DNA of 64,000 nucleotides from Sthenelais limicola (lineage: Eukaryota > Annelida > Polychaeta > Phyllodocida > Sigalionidae), in the NCBI GenBank assembly GCA_942159475.1, contig OW804098.1, positions 6,982,383 through 7,046,382 of the forward strand, written 5' to 3'. The position numbers and the translations under genes were made by a program. Positions 43,101 through 52,100 of this stretch are shown here, one piece after another. The notes beneath the pieces are model-generated. The model saw only the letters and a program-made list of their open reading frames with translations, had not been told where the DNA came from and made no database searches. Each line of letters begins with the position of its first letter. Positions within the stretch are counted from its first letter, which is position 1.

Positions 43101-46100
43101 ACCAATAATTTTATCAATAATGAATCGCAAACCTCAACTGAAGACCATGTAAACCATGTTGTTATTTTAACAAATAGGAATACAAATGTAGTAGACCTCT
43201 AACTTTCGACTGTGATGTCTGTATATGAGTCACCAGTACAACATATAAATTTCCTCTCAAAAACACTTACTGAAATATATGAAACCATAAACTGGGCACA
43301 TTTGGGACTTAAAACTCTTAAAATGTCTCAATATCAACAATTATTTTTTAATTACATTTGATCTTTATTAAGATGTGTCAAACAATGAGAATATTTGAGT
43401 GTATTCTGTTGTCATTGCATTTGCAGTTAGCCAGGTGACATGTGTGATTCCACCTGCTGGGATAGCCAACGGAGCGATCTATGGTTTGATTGTAAACCCT
43501 GATGGTGCTGGTGAAGAGGACGTTTACACGCTCACATGTTCCCCTGGCTATGAAATTGTTAGTGCTGCAAATGACATCGCTGCTGGTGCTGCTGTAACAA
43601 GTATGCAGCTACTGTGCGATGATGATGCCCCAGATGCTACTTGTGGTGAGTATAATGTTGAAGTATTGGGTGTTGATGTTCTCATACATTCTCTATGAAA
43701 TTTGTACCAATAATTTTATCAATAATGAATCGCAAACCTCAACTGAAGACCATGTAAACCCAGTTTAAATGAAATATTGAATAAAACAAAAACAGATTGC
43801 CCGCATACAATACCACAAATAGTGGGACATGGTCCCCAGGAAGGGATTTTATAAAGTACCTGAAGTGGTCCAATGCTGAGTCCAATGCTGATAGTCATAT
43901 AGACCTTTAGGGTTTTTTTGTTTGGCATCTGGGACATTACTTTTTATCAGCAATGACCTTGCTAATACACTACATGTTATTATCCCCTCCATGCACTTCC
44001 TACCAGTTTTTGAGAAATTGACCAGTGATTCTAACAGAGCAAATCCCATAGTCCATCCAACTACGTCCATTACACTAAATAACTGTATGAACTGGGAGTG
44101 GAAGGCCGACTACTCCCCATGTAAACAAGGGCGGTAGTGGGATTATGTGCTTCAAACTCTCTCTCCTTTACATTAGGAGTGGTGGCACCCTCTAACAGTC
44201 TCATCTATGCATTAGACTCTAGCTCTATTTCCCTCAATAACGCACCAATATCTCCTCACCTGTCTGCCTGACCAGTATTGTACAGGATGTTGGTTGCCTA
44301 CACACGGTAGGAATCATTTATGTACACTTTTCATAACTTTTGACATAACACTGACCACCCCTCTATCATACTCTATGGCCTATACAGGCTGCATGTCCCC
44401 AGCGTCCTCCATTCTAGTATGTGTAGTGTACTGACTATCATTTATTCCATGCTTCGGCCATCATGGTACGATATAAGATATTCAACTACTACTAATTAGA
44501 TTAACATCCAAATACATAGTAAAACGTGCTACAGATAGTGAGAATCAGCGTTAAAGTTATGCGGTTCTACTATTAACGTTTTTGATATGCAAGTGTTGTA
44601 CTATGTTAGTTGCGTAATTCTCTAAATATTCCTATATCATTTGTAATGTGATGATAAAGCAGAAGGGAACAAAGGTAAATATAGTAAAAATACCATAGCG
44701 ACAAATCCAAAACTGTCATGCAACAGGCCCCGGGGACACTCATAGTGATACTGGTAGAATAAACTGAACTGATTAATGCACATGCTCCATCCACTCATTA
44801 TAATCAAACTAATTGATGATTTATCCTAATGATAATTCTCTGAAAATGTACAAATCTCCTCGAGATCCATTTTAATGGAACATAGAATTAGTGACAATTG
44901 ATTAATAATAACATTGTAACATAGGGTATTGGAAACTCAGGCTAAATATATATTTTGCTATATTGTAACCTCATTACATTCTACTTACAGTGGACATAGA
45001 TGAATGTGCTGCTCTCGCATTACCAGCTGAGTGTGCTGATACTACCTCGTTCAGATGTGTGAATGTACCTGGCGCCTACTACTGTGTCCGTAAGTATTTC
45101 AAAGACAAAAAGGGATTTTTTAAACTGCCCATTAGTTAAAAAATATTGCCATCTTACACATTGAGCATGGAGACATGGTATGAACCTTGATGGCGGCACA
45201 TTGCACTGCTTTTCTCAGCCATCTCAGTCCAAAATGCATCCAACAATCCTCCTAATAATTGAACCAAATTCATGCATTTTGTGATTTTGCATCTTGTGAG
45301 TGAAAATGAGCATGTCGCAAAAAATGGTTATTTGCAAACTTGGTAAGAATGTTTTATTTCTTTTGATGTGTAGCGCATAAACAGATGTACCAAATTTCAA
45401 GGCTGTCTACTGAATGTATATATATGCATACCTGTATATTTAACAACTTTACTAGTGGTTGACTATTAACAACTATACCAGTTTTTTCATGCATAAAAAA
45501 ACATTAGTACTTAGTACTTAGTCGTCGAAATGTTTATGATATATCAAAATAATGAAATCTCATCTTTTGCGACTTATGACTGAGTTTTTTGTAACACTCG
45601 GAATTTCGTACCATACATGTATTCATACAACTAGCAGTGCTAAGCACCGCAAAAGTGCGAGCATTCAAACAAAGACATCTTGTCATAAATCACTTTCAAA
45701 AATATCATTTTTGCAACTTGTGATTCATTTTACTATAACACCTGACATATACATCTGCTGACTGTATTTCATCTTGCAGCTGTCACAGCCAGCGCCCAAG
45801 ACTGTGGATTCCCTGGAGATGAGCTCAACGCCCACTACCCAGAAGTCAACATTGATCTGGCGATAGACGGAGCTGCTACTGCTACAGTCACGTGTGAGGC
45901 TGGATGGCGAACCACAGCGGTACCACCAGGAACATCATATACCATACAGTGTGACACTGAAGACTGGGTGAAAGACCCAGTCGGTGTTTCCTGCACAAGT
46001 ACGTCAGTCCTTTTCATTATACATGTACACACATATATTCTGCCCTAATGAGTATAGGATAAACAGGGGACTAACCTTTGCACTGGGAAACAGCTAAAGT

Positions 46101-49100
46101 ATGTCTCATTCATGTATGAGCCTGAGCTGGAAAAGTGCAGTACATCTAAATGCATAAAGTGGTAAGTGTTGCGGTAGGAATTTGTGGGTTTGAGCCCCAA
46201 CCCAGCCCAGACTCTCACATACTCTCTGTCAATGCAGCAGTGATTGGGTTCCTAATTCATTATTTCAACAAAGGCTGTCAGGGAAAGGAGAGAGATGGGC
46301 CATGGCTGTTGTATGTTGTGCCCTAGCAATGGTTGGGTTTGATATCTAGCCCCTGATAAGGATATAAGAAGCTTTCCATGCAATAAGAAGCATGCTGCTG
46401 AATGATTTCTAAGAGCTTTGTTGGAACAATCTATGTATAGTGATCCCACGGGTCTGTACCCTCTAAATTATGAACTAAAAAAGAAAACTCTGAAAAACTC
46501 AGGAAATCTGAGGAAATATAAATGTTTTTTCATTTTCATTATTTGAATCTTCCATTCTACAGTACTCAGGATAAAGGAAAGAAATAAAAGAGACAAATAT
46601 TGTTTGGCTGCTTTAGCTGGGTCTGCAGCTGTCTAGTCATGTATGATCTGACCATCCACCACTGCCTGTATTGTTGATCCATGTTAATGAAACCATTACT
46701 TGGTAGATCCACCTTTTGCTGATATATATATTTATTACACCCCTGTGCTGTTGCTTCCTATACCTTCAGCATTGTATGTCACACTTGGTCAAAGTGGTGC
46801 ATAACATGTGAGTTATGTCACCCTGGGGACATACAACAAGTAGGTCCGCCCAAAACGTAAATTACTTCTTTTATTTTTAAATATTTATATTTTTTATTTA
46901 TTAATGGGGTGTAATAAATATGGAACAAAGCTCGGGTGAAGTCTGTACACTTGTTAGTGACCTCGGGAGCACAGAAGATCTCGGGCTAACGCCCTCTAAC
47001 TTCCCGCGCTCCCTCGGTCAATAACAAGTGTACAGACTTCCCCCTTGCTAGGTTCCATCTATATACCAGGCGCCTTACTGGACACAACAACCTAAAATTT
47101 ACTATATATATAGGCCTACATTAATTGATAAAAGGTGTACCCATATTTATTTCACTTAATTATTCAATAGGGGATTTGCATAGCCGCCATTTTGAATCTT
47201 GATTCGCATGGAATTATGGGACTAATGGTACAGTCTAAAATCTATAGAAATCATGATATGTTCAGCATGGACAATTTATCAATGTTCTAATGTCAATATC
47301 CATGTGTTATGCATGTTTCCATAACACAAGTCCCCATCTTTCCCATCATGTATATAGTTTTCATAGATCATTTATACAAGCTATGATATTGGTGAAAATA
47401 TTCTTGCAATTTTCGATAAAATATTGCCAAATATTTGAATGTAAGATTTCTTCAAAATCCATCCCAGCATGCACTGCAGTAAACATGCACACTGAGACAT
47501 GCAACTCCCCTATTATTGAATTGCAAGGCAAGGCTAAGGGATTATCAAAAAAATTAAAATATTATTTATTTGTGTGTAAACGCAATGTACAAACAGGAGC
47601 CATTTTACGAAGAATGATAATTTAACTTATTGATTGTTAACCTAATCACTGAAACTATGTTAACATAATGATAGGTAGACAAGGCAGGTAGCATGATTAC
47701 ACATCCCTTAAGGATTTAAATTTTAAACATATGATCAACATTAGAGTAACATAAATAATGCACAAATAGTGCACCAGCAAGCCCAAAGTAATGGTTTGTA
47801 ATCCTTTTAATCTCTACCTGAGGTGCATATAACTCCGAGATGTTCAAGGCAGTGATGTTAACTTTATTTCCTTCAGTGGACATTGATGAGTGCACTGAGA
47901 ATCCTGGTATATGTGGAGCTAACGCACAGTGCATAAACAAGCCTGGTTCCTTCAGCTGTGACTGTGATGATGGCTACAACTGGGATGATACCTATCAACT
48001 TCCTGCACCAGGTGGTGTACCTGTTGATGCTTGTATAGGTGAGCGATGTTTACTATTGTCTATTATCAGTGCATATCTATGAACTGGTTTAGTCCATTTG
48101 TGATGTGTTTCAGGAAAATGAGTCATAAGTCGCAAAAAATAGATTTTGAGATACCATTATATTTGAAAAGATGAGATCAAGCCGATTCCAATGATAGTAA
48201 ACAGTCTAATAATCTAATAAGTATTTCTAGATCTAAAGTTTCATATTTTCGTTTTTGAAAAAAAAAAAGTTTCCAATATTTCTATGGGTCAATAAACAGT
48301 AAAGTAACCAAATATACTCCATATGAGGACCTTTAAAACGCAAGGATATGTTACATAGATTGTCCTGAAATTTGATACATCGATTGATATAGCTATAAGT
48401 GATGAACTCCCCAAAGATTAGAACATTCCAATAGTATGATCTTGTGAAAAAAACACTTTGAAAAATATCAATTTTGCGACTTATGACTCATTTTCCTGAA
48501 ACACATCACATTTACACTTAGTATGAATATGTAAGAAATTTTGTTTCCATTATGTCAAATTTTGATCAGCACAGTTACCATGAGGAAAAAGGCAATCCCA
48601 TCTGTACAATACAGATCTTCCTGGGTGCCTTGGAGAACGTTCTGAATATAGAACTCTAAGAATTACTCTAAAAATAGTATGTGCCCTATCTCCTACACGG
48701 GTCAGATTTTCAGAAAATGTACAATTGTCAGCTGTGCACATTTAGTAAATTCTGCTATATTAGGTGGCAATTAGGTCAATACTAGGTAAATTCGAGTATA
48801 TTCGGCATTGCATTGATTCTAGCAATCTGTTTGGTTAGGTTGAACAGTATTTTGAACTTTATTTTCGTCTGAAATTTGGGTTATTTGAGAGGATTGGTGA
48901 AGGCAAATTGTACATTTTCTGAAAATCTGACCCACATATAAACAGTCATAATATATTGACTTTTATTCTACAGCATTACTTGCTTGAATGTTGATCTATG
49001 TTTGTAATTATTAATCTAGTGTATCTTGATGTAGAAGGTCCCGTTGGAAGAACTGTCTCTGATGAGAGACAGAGTCGAGAGTCCTATTTTCATGTAGAAC

Positions 49101-52100
49101 TTATGGGCGGAAAAATGAAAATAAAGTTTCAATATATATATATATATATGTTACAATCGTCTGGTCTTTAATACCTCTCTACTGATACATGTTTTAACTA
49201 AATGTCCTAACAACAATGACAATCTCATTCACACAGTGATATCTAGTTTGACCCACTTGTGATCACAGTGAATTGAGTATGAACATTGTATCTTATATCA
49301 ATGTTGCTGTTCCCCCAACCCAGAGAGTCGTTGCGTGGAGCCTGGTGTCTACCCTAATGCCTTGATGGAGCCTATTCCCCTGGCCAGTACCAAGCCTGGA
49401 CAGACCTGGATGGTGAAGTGTAAGCCAGGGTGGCAAGTGTCAGATGGCGTCTATGAGTTCACTATTACTTGTACTGATACTGCAGGTATACTGGGCTGGA
49501 ACGCTGGTGGTGCATGTAACGGTAAGGAATTACAGATGTGACTTATACATGTATAGGATGTGTTGAATATTGATTATTACTTTACATAATGACTTGCTAC
49601 ATCCACCTGATATTTATTCCACAGTAAATATTGGTTTTCATCTTTTCACCTGCATGAACTTCTGCAAAGATTTATAAGCCTTATTGTTTTAGCTGATACA
49701 ATATTACAGGTTTATGCTAGTTTGAAGAACTGTTTAGTAGTTGTCTATACTTCCTAACAACTATGATAAAACTCTTTTATTACTGCCTCCATAGAAACTG
49801 TGTGAACTGTCATGATGATATTTGTTTTCTGATATGTAGAGGACAGGAATGAGTGTGACCTTAACCCCTGTGGTGATGACGGTACATGTATCAACAACCG
49901 AGGCTCCTTCTACTGCATCTGTGCTGATGGGTATGCCTGGAATGAGGGAGAACTGCAGGATCCTCTAGGGAACAGTGGTACCACTGGAGAGTGTGTCAGT
50001 AAGTATTCTCCATGATATAAACCCAGTTGATGCGACATGATTGCCAGTGGCCTGAGGTCATTATTAGGATTAGCTGAAGAGGAGTATGATGCAATGAGAA
50101 GTACAACATGGTGGTTGTTCAAGTAATTTTTCACTACTCAAATGAGCCCATGAAAATATAGATACATTTTAGTATAGAGTCATATGATTAGACATAGATA
50201 TAACTATTTTATTTCTTTACAGAGGTGGAATGTGAGGATCCCCCAGTGATAGGGTCTGCCATACGCCTGGAGGGAGAAGGAGAAGGAGGAGCAGAAGGAG
50301 GAGAAGGATGGATGTTCCAGGATAGTCTCACATACACCTGTAACCCTGGTTACCGCCCGTCTCACTTCCTCTATGATGACATCACTACCCGCCAGTTGCA
50401 GGTCACATGCTCAGATGAATCCAGATGGGAAACGCTTGGACATCCTACATGTGTCCGTGAGTAAAGATATGTTTCTTAAAAAATAGAGTATTTAGGAAGA
50501 GGTTATATCAGAATCCTTGTGCCATGTTGTTTGCTGTAATATATCTTCAAGAGAGCTTGGCGCAGGTGGAGGGTAGTTTTAATTTCACATGCTGAATATA
50601 TTCTAAATATATGAATTATATTGGTATAATATATTGGTTTGTCTCATCTTTTACATACTGTATAACTCGTATAGAATATGGTTAGTAATTTGGTAAATGA
50701 GATACATGTAAACACCTTATTAGAAACAACAGTATATTTGTAGATGCAAAAATCAGGCTATTCTGAGAATATTTATGCTCGTTTATTAGTCCTGAATAAA
50801 ATATTTACAAAATCAAATCAAATTAATAAGGGCAAATACCACCCCAAACCTCAAACCCTCAATAAGCTGGTCCTCAACCACTCCCAGCTCTCTGCCACCT
50901 TTTTTTCTTTCAAACCAGTAGACAACTATATTAATAATTGTATCAAAGGAACAAAGTTGCACCTCAAATTATCACTTCTTCTATATTCTTCTAAGAATAG
51001 AGAGAATTAGGTGAAGGTACCAGTATATGTTATTATTAGTATTAGCTGAAATGGTAAAGAAAAAATCTTAACAATTCTCCGAAATGTTAAAAGTAAAAGT
51101 TTAGTAATTTTCTTCTATGTGAACGTCTGCCTAGTAGAAGGAGATGTTTAAGAAATTTAAACTCTATATGAAATGGAATATAAAATCTAGGGTCTTTCGG
51201 TCACAAATGTCAATTTAGGATCCTCTGAAGAAGACAAGAAGCATGTGGAACACTGAACATTTACTACTATTATCCAGGTAGTGAGGAATTACCAAGACAC
51301 TGCATCATCCGAAAATATGAACTCAAAATTGACCTTCGACAATTTTTACAAAATTAATAATATTCAAAAACATTGCACGGACCTCCGCTTAACACTAGGA
51401 CTGGAAAGTCTCTACTAAGAACTATTTATCTGTAATATCATCGATTTGTGTTCTTTTTAAAATTTTAATGAATCTAAACAGATTGTTAGTTTAAGGATTA
51501 TTTATGGACATTTTGTAAACATTTCATTTCAAAGGGCCACCAGGAAGATCACTTCTGTGAGGTTCACGTCCCTTTCTTGATTGCTATATATTGAATGTAT
51601 GTAAAGATCGTGAATAAAAGTTTTATATATATATAATAGTAGGGTCAGATTTTCAGAAAATGTAGAATCAACAGCTCTACAAATTTGCTAAATTGGGCTG
51701 TCAAATTATGCATAATGAGTATATCAGAGAATCTGAGAATTAGAGAATCGGTCCCTTTCATTGTGTTAAACTCTATTTTGAACGTTACGTTTCTCATAAA
51801 TTTGGGTTATTTGAAAGGTTTGCTGAAGATTGATTAGCCAAATCGTTGTCTTATTTTTGCGTATTGTTATTTTGTATATTGTATCTCTGTATTTTAGTCA
51901 ACAAAACTAATTATAAAACGTGTTCATCTAGTAAAGTGCTGTAAAGTTATTTTCTTCTGTTTGGATATAATTTGTGAGAATAGCCTATTAGATTGGATTA
52001 GAAATATTTTCGAACATTGAAAGGTATCGCATATGTGAAATTTGTGTTGAAATAAAATCTGTTTTTGAAAAATCTGTTTAAAAAAAGGTGAATTGTTCAT

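Larger units (their letters stand above)
41595..43880 (+). repeat. 605-bp tandem array, four CCP exon units
   Basis: Exon starts 41612, 42217, 42822 and 43427 are spaced exactly 605 bp apart, each a 219-bp phase 1-1 exon with a 386-bp intron. Intron copies differ at only about two positions each, while exons carry mostly amino-acid-changing differences. The downstream side of copy 4 diverges after about 43757 and matches the older unit at 23.4 kb. Confidence 0.95.

Noticed and set aside
41595..43880. CRISPR-like array
   Set aside because: The 605-bp units contain exons with splice sites and a coding frame; spacing and content are those of tandem exon duplication in an animal gene.
46148..46215. 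Functional tRNA gene
   Set aside because: Only box-like motifs; the stems do not pair into a cloverleaf.
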